From: Candidatus Kuenenia stuttgartensis
GTDB lineage: Bacteria > Planctomycetota > UBA11346
DNA: 64,000 bases
Reading direction: 5' to 3'
Assembly (NCBI GenBank): GCA_945876185.1
Contig: CAMCMZ010000001.1
Location: 1 to 64,000 of the forward strand
Shown: piece after piece, positions 50,827-59,732 of the stretch
How positions within the stretch are numbered: the first letter of the stretch is position 1
Layout of the letters: every line of letters starts with the position of its first letter
Made by a program: the position numbers and the translations under genes
Notes under the pieces: model-generated
What the model saw: only the letters and a program-made list of their open reading frames with translations
Told to the model about the DNA's origin: nothing
Database searches by the model: none

Positions 50827-51411
50827 TTATTCCTGAGTCACCCGCACGATGAGGCGTTGGCCTTCGACCTCGACCACATCGTCGTCGTGCAACTTGCGGC
50901 CGGGGCGGTTCTCGGCCTCGCCGTTGACCAGGATGGCGGTCGAGCGCACGAAATGCTTGGCCTGGCCGCCGGATTCGACGATGTGTTCGCGCTTCATCAG
51001 TTGCGCCAGGGTGATGTAGGGTCGGCCTTCGCCGTCGAGGCGGCGTTCCTTGATGACCGGCGCGGACTCTGCCGCAGGGGACTCGCCGGGCTTGGACCCG
51101 GCGGGTTTCGTGCTCGGACGCGGTGGCTTGGCGATTGGCTTGGCGATGGATTCCACCGGCGCGATCGGAGGAAGTTCCTCGTCCGTTACCGGATCAGTCA
51201 CCGGCAGCGGAATCTTCTGGCCCGGGCGGATCCGGTTCGGAATCGGTGGGCGGTTCTTCCAGCGCGAGCCGCCTTCAGGGCGTTCTCCTTGTGGGCGCTC
51301 TCCTTGTGGGCGTTCAGAGGCTGGTCGGCCAGTGGGTGGGCGCCCAGGTCTGCCCTTGATGCCATCCGGAACACCCCCAACGCGGAAAGAACGACGGTCA
51401 GGTCCAGGCAT
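50827..51411 (-). CDS. S4-domain RNA-binding protein with long disordered Pro/Arg-rich N-terminal extension
   Basis: C-terminal YITLAQLMKREHIVESGGQAKHFVRSTAILVNGEAENRPGRKLHDDDVVEVEGQRLIV. Confidence 0.85.
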   Translation of the reverse strand: MPGPDRRSFRVGGVPDGIKGRPGRPPTGRPASERPQGERPQGERPEGGSRWKNRPPIPNRIRPGQKIPLPVTDPVTDEELPPIAPVESIAKPIAKPPRPSTKPAGSKPGESPAAESAPVIKERRLDGEGRPYITLAQLMKREHIVESGGQAKHFVRSTAILVNGEAENRPGRKLHDDDVVEVEGQRLIVRVTQE

Positions 51412-52423
51412 CGAGGTACCCCTTGATCTTGAGCCACTGCGGCCGTGGCACCTGGGCACCGACGACCTGGACCACTGCTGCGCCCGCCATGGCTCCGAGC
51501 CGGCCGCATTCCACCAGCGGCAGGTTCTTGAGCCAACCCGCGAGGAACCCGGCGGCGAAGCAGTCGCCGGCGCCGGTGGTGTCGACGGCTTCGACGACCT
51601 CGGCCGCGACGCGGGTCGTTGCGCCCTGGTTGGCGATGAGCGCGCCGTCCTTGCCGAGCTTCACCACGGCGACGTCGACCCGCGCAGCGAGGTCGGCAAG
51701 CGCGGCTTCTGGTCCGGCGGGGTTCCAGGCTTTCGCCTCGTCCTCGTTGGCGAAGACGATGTCGACGTGGTGGTCGAGCAATTCAGCCAACACTTCGCGG
51801 TTGGCACGCACGACTTCGAACGAGGCGAGATCGAGCGCCAACTTCGCCCCGGCGGCGGTCGCGGCTTCGGCCACCGCGCGCGCGAACGGCTGGTTGAACA
51901 GGGCGTAGCCTTCCAGCATCACCAGGCGGACGCCGTGGAAATCCGCCGGTTGCACCTGGGCCGGGGTGATGGCCGCCGCCGCGCCCAGGCAGGTGCGCAA
52001 GGTGCGCTGGGCGTCGGGCGTGATCAGACTGAGCACCCGGCCGGTCGGTTGGTCCGGGGTGGTGATCAGGCGCGGTTCGCAGCCCTGGCTGGTCAGCGCG
52101 TCGCGATAGAACGCTGCGAAGTCGTCATCCCCGACGCAGCCGATGAACGCCGAACGGATGCCCAGGTTGGCGCAGCCGACCACGGTGTTCGAGGCCGCAC
52201 CGCCGGCGGCCTGGGTGATCGGCGACGTCGCCTGGCCGGCGATGGCGATGATGGTTTCCGCGCTGACCAGCTCCATCCCGCCCTTGGCGCCGGGAACGTG
52301 GCGTTGCAGGAAGTCATCATCGACGCTCAGGAGCAGATCGACGAGCGGCGAGCCGACGCCGATGAGTTCCGGCGTTCCTGCGTGAGCGGCGTCAGCGGAA
52401 TGGGCGGGAGGCGCCTCGGTCAT
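51398..52423 (-). CDS. PfkB-family carbohydrate/nucleoside kinase (adenosine kinase-like)
   Basis: ELIGVGSPLVDLLLSVDDDFL...GGAASNTVVGCANLG...VVEAVDTTGAGDCFAAGFLAGWL. Confidence 0.92.
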   Translation of the reverse strand: MTEAPPAHSADAAHAGTPELIGVGSPLVDLLLSVDDDFLQRHVPGAKGGMELVSAETIIAIAGQATSPITQAAGGAASNTVVGCANLGIRSAFIGCVGDDDFAAFYRDALTSQGCEPRLITTPDQPTGRVLSLITPDAQRTLRTCLGAAAAITPAQVQPADFHGVRLVMLEGYALFNQPFARAVAEAATAAGAKLALDLASFEVVRANREVLAELLDHHVDIVFANEDEAKAWNPAGPEAALADLAARVDVAVVKLGKDGALIANQGATTRVAAEVVEAVDTTGAGDCFAAGFLAGWLKNLPLVECGRLGAMAGAAVVQVVGAQVPRPQWLKIKGYLDAWT

Positions 52424-52432
52424 GATCGGGAC

Positions 52433-52879
52433 TCAGGCCTTCTGGATGACCTGCTGCGGCGCAGGCGCGGCAGCGGTGCCATTCTGCTGGCCACCCTGGA
52501 CGAACATCCGGCTGGGATCGAACGGAATCAGCGGCAGCCCGGCGTGCAGGCACAGGTTGTTGAGCAGGGCCATGATCTTGCCGCTGCCGACGACCAGGAT
52601 GTTGCCGAAGAACTGGTTCTGGGGGTCGGACTTGGGATCGAACTTGGCGTCGGTGGTGAAGAGGAAACGCCAGCCGCCCTGGGCGAAGGGCTTGGCGTCC
52701 TTGCTTTCGGGGCCGATGAACAGCGCGAAGCTGACGATGGCGGTGTGCATGGTGCCATCCGGGCTGGACGGCAGGAAGTGGAGCTGCCCGGCGGCGCGGA
52801 TCTCGGCGTTGCCTTCGCCGACCTGGGGCTGCTGGAGCATGATGCCATCGAGGAAATCGCGGCTGACGTCGAACTGCAT
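52433..52879 (-). CDS. Conserved-looking hypothetical protein
   Basis: 148-aa ORF, ATG at 52879, no competing frame; no domain recognised. Confidence 0.6.
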   Translation of the reverse strand: MQFDVSRDFLDGIMLQQPQVGEGNAEIRAAGQLHFLPSSPDGTMHTAIVSFALFIGPESKDAKPFAQGGWRFLFTTDAKFDPKSDPQNQFFGNILVVGSGKIMALLNNLCLHAGLPLIPFDPSRMFVQGGQQNGTAAAPAPQQVIQKA

Positions 52880-53224
52880 GGGGATCTTTCGGGCAGGGGT
52901 TGCGTCGGGTCTGGCCGACGGATGGGGGCGACGAAGGGGCAGGGAAGGGACGAAAAAGGGGCGAGGAAGGGACGGAAGAAAGCGTACGCTGAAAAGCGAG
53001 GGCTCCGTCTAACAGCCGGATGGGGCAGGGCAATGCGCCGTTGCGCTTCCCGCCGTCAGGGCTTATCACGCGCACCCGCGCCGACCGGGTGGTCTTGCCG
53101 ACGGTTCCTCCCGAACCGGCTTGACGGTAAGGTTCATCCGCGCCGGTCGTCTTCTGCGCTCGTTCCCCAGGGTCAGGCGCTGGCCATCCGGCCGGCCGAC
53201 CCGAAACCCCTGCGAGGCCACCCC

Positions 53225-53989
53225 ATGGCGTCTGCGACCCCGACTTCCGGCCAGGACCTGATCCGCGCCGAAAGCCTCAGCAAGTTCTACGGCGACTTCA
53301 CCGCCATCCGCGATGTCTCGTTCGGCGTCCCGGCCGGTTCAGTGACCGCCTTCCTCGGCCCCAACGGCGCCGGCAAGTCGACCACGATGAAGATCCTGAC
53401 CGGCTTCCTCGCCCCCAGCGAAGGCCGCGCCTTCATCGGCGGGTTCGATGTCGAGACCGACCGCATCGCGGCGAGCCAGATCCTTGGCTACCTGCCGGAA
53501 AACGGCCCGCTTTACCCCGACATGACGCCGCAATCGTACCTGCGCTACATCGGCAGCATCCGCGATCTCAGCGGTGCCGCCCTGCGCAACGCCCTTGACC
53601 GGGTCGCGATGTCCTGCCGCATCGACGAGGTCTGGCACAAGCCGATCCGCAAGCTGTCGAAGGGTTTCCGCCAGCGCGTCGGCCTCGCCCAGGCGCTCCT
53701 GCATGACCCGCAGGTGCTGATCCTCGACGAGCCCACCGCCGGATTGGATCCGAACCAGATCCAGCTCGTGCGCGACCTCATCCGCAGCCTGGTGCGGCCG
53801 CAGGATGGCGTCCTGGCCAAGACCGTGCTGCTGTCGACCCATATCCTGCAAGAGGTCGAAGCCATCGCCGACCGCGTCGTGCTGGTGTCGGAAGGCCGGT
53901 TGAAGTTCAGCGGCACGCCCAAGGAACTCGCGGGTGGTTCGACCATCGAAGCCCGCTTCAAGGAACTGACCAAAGGAATCGCGGCATGA
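53225..53989 (+). CDS. ABC transporter ATP-binding protein (Gld/Nos-type)
   Basis: FLGPNGAGKSTTMKILTGFLAPSEG; signature KLSKGFRQRVGLAQALLHDPQVLILDEPTAGLDPNQI; true start within the 51050 ORF. Confidence 0.96.
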   Translation: MASATPTSGQDLIRAESLSKFYGDFTAIRDVSFGVPAGSVTAFLGPNGAGKSTTMKILTGFLAPSEGRAFIGGFDVETDRIAASQILGYLPENGPLYPDMTPQSYLRYIGSIRDLSGAALRNALDRVAMSCRIDEVWHKPIRKLSKGFRQRVGLAQALLHDPQVLILDEPTAGLDPNQIQLVRDLIRSLVRPQDGVLAKTVLLSTHILQEVEAIADRVVLVSEGRLKFSGTPKELAGGSTIEARFKELTKGIAA

Positions 53990-56811
53990 GCGCCTCGTCC
54001 ATCATCCATTTCGGCGGCTTGTCGGCGGTGTGGAAACGCCAGCTCGGCACCATGCTCGGCAATCCGCTCGGCTATTTTTATATCCTCTTCTTCGTCGCTG
54101 CGTCGGCCGCGCTGCTGTTCTGGCCCGATTCCTGGTACGCGCGCAACATCGCCGACCTGGGCTGGTTGACCGGGGTGATGGGCGTCGGCGTGATGCCGCC
54201 ACTGCTGGTGCTGCTGCTGCCGGTGCTGGCAATGAACGCCTGGGCGCTGGAGCGCGAGCTCGGCACCGAGGAACTGCTGCTCACCCTGCCGCTGTCGATC
54301 ACCGACGTGATCCTCGGCAAATACCTGGCGGTGGTCACCTACTTCACCATCGCGCTGGGGTTCTCGCTCGCCAACGTCGCCTTGTTGGCGTGGTATGGCC
54401 AGCCGGATCTGGGCCAGATCTTCGCCGTCTACGTCGGCTGGTGGATCGCTGGCTGCGGTTTCGCCGCGCTCGGCCTGCTCGCCTCGACCCTGGTGTCGAT
54501 GCCGGCGATCGCCTTTGTCATCGGCCTCATCTTCAGCGCGACCCTGCTGGTCGGCGCCTGGTACGCGGACTGGTTCTCGCCCTTCAACCGTGGCCTGGTG
54601 CCGTCCAGCCGGATCTTCAGCGGGCTGGCGGTGATCCTGTCGTCGCTGTCGCTCGCTGCGCTGGTGCTCGCCAGCCGGCGTTGGCGCCCGACCTCAAGCG
54701 GCGAAGTCGTATCGCAGCTCGTCAGCCTAGTGCTTGGCGTCATTCTGCTGGTCAACGTCGCCCAGATCGCCAACAAGCACGCGGTCGATGTCGACACCAG
54801 TGCCGACGGCCTTTCCAGCCTGGGTGGCGCCAGCCGCACGATCCTTGGCAATCTCAAGGATCCGGTGACCATCACCGTCTTCGTCAGTCGCAACCTGCCC
54901 ACTGATCTTCAGGCCAAAGGCAAGGAGATCGAAGATAAGCTGGCGGCGGTGCAGCGCCTGTCCGGTGGCAAGGTGACGATCAACCTGCGCAAGCCGCTCA
55001 ACGCGGTCGACAAGGAAGGCCTGGCCGCGTCGAAGGAATTCGGTCTCAAGCCGCGAAAAATGGTGCGCGAATACGCGGTCGGCAATGAGTTCGACGAGAT
55101 CTTCCTCAGTGCGGTGGTGACCAGTGGCCCACGCACCCAGACCATCGAGCACTTCGAACCCGGCCTGTCGGTCGAATACGAACTCGTCCGCGCCGTGCGC
55201 GGCGTGTCCGACACGAACAAGAAACGCGTGATCGGCGTCGCCGAGACCGACGTCAAGCCGTTCGGCGATTTCGATATGCGAACCTACCGCCAGATCCCCG
55301 GCTGGCAGATCCTGGACGACCTTAAGCGCCAATACGAGGTCCGCCCGGTCCAGTTGGGCAGCGCGGTCGCCGCCGAGATCGAGGTCCTGGTCGTGCCGCA
55401 GCCGTCGTCGCTGACCCAGCCCGAGCTGGAAAACCTGCATGACTACATCTGGAATGGCCGGCCAGCCCTGCTGCTCGAAGACGCCCTGCCGCTGTTCTCT
55501 GCCTTCAGCGGTCGCGAAGACCTGATCCCGAACCGGCCGAAGAAAAGCAACAATCCCAACCAGAACCCGTACAGTCAGCAGGATCCGAACACGCCGAAGA
55601 AGGGCGACTTCAAGCCGCTGATGCGCGCCCTTGGCTTGGTCTACGAGCCCGAGGAACTGGTCTGGTCGGACTTCAATCCAAGCTCCGAGTTCCGTGGCAA
55701 CTTCGCTGAACTCAACCTGGTCTGGGTCTACGATGACCAGAATTGCTTCAACCACGGCAAGGATGCGGCCGGCAACCAACTCTGGGCGACCGCAGGCATC
55801 GGCGCCGCGCTCTTCCCCTCGCCGTCCAATTTCGTCCAGGCCAATCCGCTGCCGGAAGGCCTCACCGTCACCCCGCTCATCAAGGTTTCACCCAAGGCCA
55901 AGTGGGGCCGCAGCGCGCTCAGCGAGATGGTCAAGCCGGGTATGATGGGCGGCGTCCAGATCGAGCGTCCAGACCTGGCGATTTCGGGGCTACCTGATCT
56001 AGCCCCGATGATCGCGGCGCAGATCCGTGGCACCATGCGCTCAGTCTATGCGCGCAGTGCGCCAGAGCCCGAAACCAAGGATGACAAGGCCAAGGACACC
56101 AAGAAAGACGACAAGGCCGATCCCACCAAGCCCGGCGAGGTCAAGAAAGACCAGAAGAGCGCCAAGCCGGTCAACGTCATCGTCATCGGCGACGTCGACT
56201 TCTGCGCTAATGAGATGTGGGGCATCTACCAGGGTCAGATCGGGGGGGCGGCGCAGCGCGACAAGTTCCGCTTCCTGCTCGACCTGCGCAACGTGCAGCT
56301 CTTCGCCAACGCGATCGATGCCCTCGCCAATGACCCGACCTACATCGAAGTGCGTACCCGCCGGCCACCGCGCCGGCCGCTGGTGCGCGACGAGGCGGTG
56401 GTCCTGGAATCGCTCAACGCCGTGCGCGGCAAGATCCAGTCGGCCCAGGCCGACATGAAGAAGGCCAACGACGACGCCGAGAAGGATTACAAGAACGAAC
56501 TCAAGCGCATCGAGGATGACTCCAGCCTTGACGACATCGCCAAGGCGCAGCGCAAGGCGACGGTCGAGCAGGGCTTGATCAACATCCGCGACCGCAAGAC
56601 GGATGAGGCCAAGCTGCGCTTCGAACAGGCGATGGCGGTGGTGAAGAGCGAGCGCGACGAGCGCATCGAGCGCAACCGCTCGACCTTGAAGATCATAGCG
56701 GTCGCCATCCCGGCGGGCTTCCTCGCCATCCTCGCCGTGTTCGTCCTGATCAACCGGCTCGCGGGTGAACGCAGCCACATCCCGAATTCCCGCAAGCGGA
56801 GCAACGCATGA
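53986..56811 (+). CDS. ABC permease fused to GldG-like (ABC-type uncharacterised auxiliary) domain
   Basis: N-terminal six-TM ABC-2 type permease; then NKHAVDVDTSADGLSSLGGASRTILGNLKDPVTITVFVSRNLP...; C-terminal coiled coil and TM; ATGA overlap upstream. Confidence 0.92.
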   Translation: MSASSIIHFGGLSAVWKRQLGTMLGNPLGYFYILFFVAASAALLFWPDSWYARNIADLGWLTGVMGVGVMPPLLVLLLPVLAMNAWALERELGTEELLLTLPLSITDVILGKYLAVVTYFTIALGFSLANVALLAWYGQPDLGQIFAVYVGWWIAGCGFAALGLLASTLVSMPAIAFVIGLIFSATLLVGAWYADWFSPFNRGLVPSSRIFSGLAVILSSLSLAALVLASRRWRPTSSGEVVSQLVSLVLGVILLVNVAQIANKHAVDVDTSADGLSSLGGASRTILGNLKDPVTITVFVSRNLPTDLQAKGKEIEDKLAAVQRLSGGKVTINLRKPLNAVDKEGLAASKEFGLKPRKMVREYAVGNEFDEIFLSAVVTSGPRTQTIEHFEPGLSVEYELVRAVRGVSDTNKKRVIGVAETDVKPFGDFDMRTYRQIPGWQILDDLKRQYEVRPVQLGSAVAAEIEVLVVPQPSSLTQPELENLHDYIWNGRPALLLEDALPLFSAFSGREDLIPNRPKKSNNPNQNPYSQQDPNTPKKGDFKPLMRALGLVYEPEELVWSDFNPSSEFRGNFAELNLVWVYDDQNCFNHGKDAAGNQLWATAGIGAALFPSPSNFVQANPLPEGLTVTPLIKVSPKAKWGRSALSEMVKPGMMGGVQIERPDLAISGLPDLAPMIAAQIRGTMRSVYARSAPEPETKDDKAKDTKKDDKADPTKPGEVKKDQKSAKPVNVIVIGDVDFCANEMWGIYQGQIGGAAQRDKFRFLLDLRNVQLFANAIDALANDPTYIEVRTRRPPRRPLVRDEAVVLESLNAVRGKIQSAQADMKKANDDAEKDYKNELKRIEDDSSLDDIAKAQRKATVEQGLINIRDRKTDEAKLRFEQAMAVVKSERDERIERNRSTLKIIAVAIPAGFLAILAVFVLINRLAGERSHIPNSRKRSNA

Positions 56812-58718
56812 GAAGCCTGCCCATCGTCCTCGGCGTCCTCGCCGTCGCGACCAGCGTCCCGGCCTGGTTCACGTTCTCATCCTCGAAAGCCGCCGAAGCG
56901 GTGATCACCGAGGATCCCAGCGCCGTTCTCGGCAAGGCCGGCGCCGATCCGTTGCGCGTCACCAAGCTGCGCATCGTCGACTGGGACGCCTCCACCGCGA
57001 CGGCCAAACCGTTCGAGGTCAAGCGCGACAATGGCCAGTGGGTGATCACCAGCCGCTACAACTACCCGGCGGAGAAGAACCGCGTCGGTGAAGTCGCTGG
57101 CGGTATGCTTGGTGGCAAGCGTGGCGCGCTGGTCCTCAGCGACTCGCGGCGCCTGGCCGAGTTCAAGCTGCTCGATCCCACCGGCAAGGACACCACGGCC
57201 AAGGAAGGCTACGGTCGCCTGGTCCAGCTCGAAGACGACACCGGCAGCTCCGTCCTGCGCCTGATCATCGGCGACGCCTCGCCGCTGGGCCAGGGCCGCT
57301 ACTACGTGCGCGAGCAGGATTCCAACGACGTCTACAGCGCCAAGATCCCGAATCCCAATACGATAAGCACGCGTTTCACCGATTACGTCGAGACCGATCC
57401 GCTCAAGGTCCAGCGTGACGCGATCCGCGAAGTGACGATCCTCGACTACTCGGTGAAGAGCAAGATTTCGCCCGAGGGTCGTTTGTCGCTGGACGAGATC
57501 CAGGAACGCGCCCGCACGCTGATCGCCAAGCCAACTGGGTCAGACAAGTGGGCCTCGGCCCAGGTTCCAGCCAAGAAGCAGGTGGCCCAGGCCAAGATCG
57601 ATAGCCTGTTGTCCACCCTGACCTCGATCACCCTCACCGGGGTGCAGCCGTTCGATGGCAACCGTCTCCCGCTGTGCGGCATCTTCTTCACGGGGGATCC
57701 GACCTGGATGGCGCGGCCCGACGCCCTGGTATTCAACATCCAGGGTCAGAAGGCCGCGATGATCTCGAACGAGGGCCGCCTCGACTTCGCGACCAAGGAC
57801 GGTCTGCGCTACAGCCTGGTCTTCGGTGGTGTCGCCCCGACTGAAGATGGCGATGATGCCAAGAAGGACGAGAAAAAGGACGACAAGAAAGCCGAGAAGA
57901 AAGACGCCGAGAAGAAGGACGACAAGCCGACCGGCAACAACCGCTACGTCTCGGTGTTCGTCAATTACATCGAGGCGCTCGACGAGGACGCCAAGGCCGC
58001 CGCCGAAGCTGCAAAAAAGGATGAAAAAGCACCCAAGCCAGATCCCAAGCGCTCCGGCAAAGAGCGCGCCGCCAAGGCAGCCAAGCGCTTCCAGGCGTTC
58101 TTCTACGTGATCAGCGATTCGACCTTCAAGTCCCTGCGCCCGGCGCTCGACACCCTGTTCGAGGATCTGCCGCCCGAGCCGATGGCGGGCAAGACCGGCA
58201 AGACCAACAAGCAGTGGTTGGATGACAACGCCAAGAAGGACGGCTGGAAGACCACCCCGAGCGGGTTGCAGTACAAGGTGCTCGCCGCCGGCCCCGAGGG
58301 TGGCCGCCACCCGACTGCCACCGACGAGGTCAAGGTCGCCTACAAGGGTACCCTGGTCGAGGGCGAGATCTTCGACGAGAACGCCGACATGTCGTTCTTC
58401 CTCAACGGCGTCATCAAAGGGTGGACCGAAGGCCTGCAACTGATGAAGGAAGGCGACAAGTTCCAGTTCGCCATCCCGCCCGAGATCGCCTACGGTTCCG
58501 ATGCCAAGAACCCCAAGATCCCGGCTAACTCGATCCTGATCTTCGACGTCACCCTCAAGTCGATCCTGACCCCGCCGCCGGCCCCGCCTGCGCCACCGGC
58601 CGCCCCGGTACCCGCCGCGCCGCCTACGGCCGTAATGCCCCCGTCGCCTCCTCCGGCCGCCCAACCAGCCGCCCCGGTGCCAACCGCGCCGGCGACCCCG
58701 ACTCCGGCCAAGCCCTGA
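56808..58718 (+). CDS. DUF4340 protein fused to C-terminal FKBP-type peptidyl-prolyl isomerase domain and Pro-rich tail
   Basis: N-terminal DUF4340 (LRIVDWDASTATAKPFEVKRDNGQWVITSRYNYPAEKNRVGEVAG); C-terminal TPSGLQYKVLAAGPEGGRHPTATDEVKVAYKGTLVEGEIFDEN...GVIKGWTEGLQLMKEGDKFQFAIPPEIAYG. Confidence 0.9.
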   Translation: MRSLPIVLGVLAVATSVPAWFTFSSSKAAEAVITEDPSAVLGKAGADPLRVTKLRIVDWDASTATAKPFEVKRDNGQWVITSRYNYPAEKNRVGEVAGGMLGGKRGALVLSDSRRLAEFKLLDPTGKDTTAKEGYGRLVQLEDDTGSSVLRLIIGDASPLGQGRYYVREQDSNDVYSAKIPNPNTISTRFTDYVETDPLKVQRDAIREVTILDYSVKSKISPEGRLSLDEIQERARTLIAKPTGSDKWASAQVPAKKQVAQAKIDSLLSTLTSITLTGVQPFDGNRLPLCGIFFTGDPTWMARPDALVFNIQGQKAAMISNEGRLDFATKDGLRYSLVFGGVAPTEDGDDAKKDEKKDDKKAEKKDAEKKDDKPTGNNRYVSVFVNYIEALDEDAKAAAEAAKKDEKAPKPDPKRSGKERAAKAAKRFQAFFYVISDSTFKSLRPALDTLFEDLPPEPMAGKTGKTNKQWLDDNAKKDGWKTTPSGLQYKVLAAGPEGGRHPTATDEVKVAYKGTLVEGEIFDENADMSFFLNGVIKGWTEGLQLMKEGDKFQFAIPPEIAYGSDAKNPKIPANSILIFDVTLKSILTPPPAPPAPPAAPVPAAPPTAVMPPSPPPAAQPAAPVPTAPATPTPAKP

Positions 58719-58742
58719 TCCATCAGCCTGGAGCCAGGCCAT

Positions 58743-58790
58743 GACGGCCACCGATCGGCCCTGCCGGTCGGTGGCCGTCGGCTTTTTCCG
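58743..58790 (+). terminator. Strong intrinsic terminator after the DUF4340-FKBP gene
   Basis: gacggccaccgatcgg-ccctg-ccggtcggtggccgtc followed by ggcttttt. Confidence 0.85.
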
Positions 58791-58819
58791 CGGCCTCCGG
58801 TTTCCAACCGGCAGGATTT

Positions 58820-58985
58820 CCGGGATGAACCCCGGGGCGCCTAAAAAGTCGGCCTTCCTGGGAGCGCCGGCGTCTCGCCGGCCGGGAAAGCAGCATCCGC
58901 AGGATGCCACCAACCGACTTTTGAGGCTGCCTGGGATGAACCCAGGATTCGGAGTCGTCCCCAGGAATCCCGGGTTGATCGTGGT
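58820..58985. repeat. Palindrome-rich intergenic region (REP-like)
   Basis: ccgggatgaaccccggg and cctgggatgaacccagg, ggagcgccggcgtctcgccggc hairpins. Confidence 0.6.
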
Positions 58986-58991
58986 TGCGCC

Positions 58992-59732
58992 ATGCCCGAC
59001 CTGACCCTGGCCCAATGGTCACTGCTGGTCCTCTGCGCCCTGTTCACCGGCCTGGCCAAGACCGGCATCCCCGGGCTGGGCACCCTGGCCGTGACCCTGG
59101 CCGCGCTCGCCCTGCACGGTGAGGTGCAACGCTCTGCCGGTTTGCTCCTGCCCCTGCTGTGCTTCGCTGACGTACTTGGCGTCTGGTGGTTCCGCCGCCA
59201 CGCCCAGGTGCGCAGCCTGTGGGAACTGCTGCCCTGGGTGGCGTGCGGCATGGTGCTCGGCGCGGCGGCGCTGCTGCTCGACGCCACGTTGCTGCGTCGC
59301 CTCGTGGCCGGGATCATCCTGGTCATGGTGGTGCTCCAGTTTGTACGAGCGCGGTTGGAATCGGCGGCCCCATGGCCGGGATTCTATGGATCCACCGCCG
59401 GTTTCGCGACCACGGTGGCCAACGCGGCCGGGCCGGTGATGAGCCTCTATCTGCTCGCCCGCCGCCTGCCGAAAGAGGAATTCATCGCCACCGGGGCTTG
59501 GTTCTTCCTGGTCGTCAACCTGACCAAGCTGCCGATCTACGCCGCCCAGCCGTGCTGGGGCGGCCCACGGATGATCACTGGCGCGTCCTTGCTGACCGAC
59601 GCCTGCCTGCTGCCGGCGGTGTTCCTTGGTGCCTATGCCGGCCGTCGCCTGGTCGGGCACATTCCGCAGCTCTGGTTTGAACGGGCGGTGCTGGGGCTGG
59701 CCATCGTCGGCGCGCTCATGCTGTTGCGTTGA
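58992..59732 (+). CDS. TauE/SafE-family (TSUP) membrane permease
   Basis: LVLCALFTGLAKTGIPGLGTLAVTLAAL..., GFATTVANAAGPVMSLYLLARRLPKEEFIATGAWFFLVVNLTKLPIYA. Confidence 0.9.
   Translation: MPDLTLAQWSLLVLCALFTGLAKTGIPGLGTLAVTLAALALHGEVQRSAGLLLPLLCFADVLGVWWFRRHAQVRSLWELLPWVACGMVLGAAALLLDATLLRRLVAGIILVMVVLQFVRARLESAAPWPGFYGSTAGFATTVANAAGPVMSLYLLARRLPKEEFIATGAWFFLVVNLTKLPIYAAQPCWGGPRMITGASLLTDACLLPAVFLGAYAGRRLVGHIPQLWFERAVLGLAIVGALMLLR

Noticed and set aside
51050-53224. Long N-terminal extension of the 979-aa ORF ending at 53989
   Set aside because: Antisense to the S4, PfkB and 52433-52879 genes; real ABC ATPase begins at ATG 53225.
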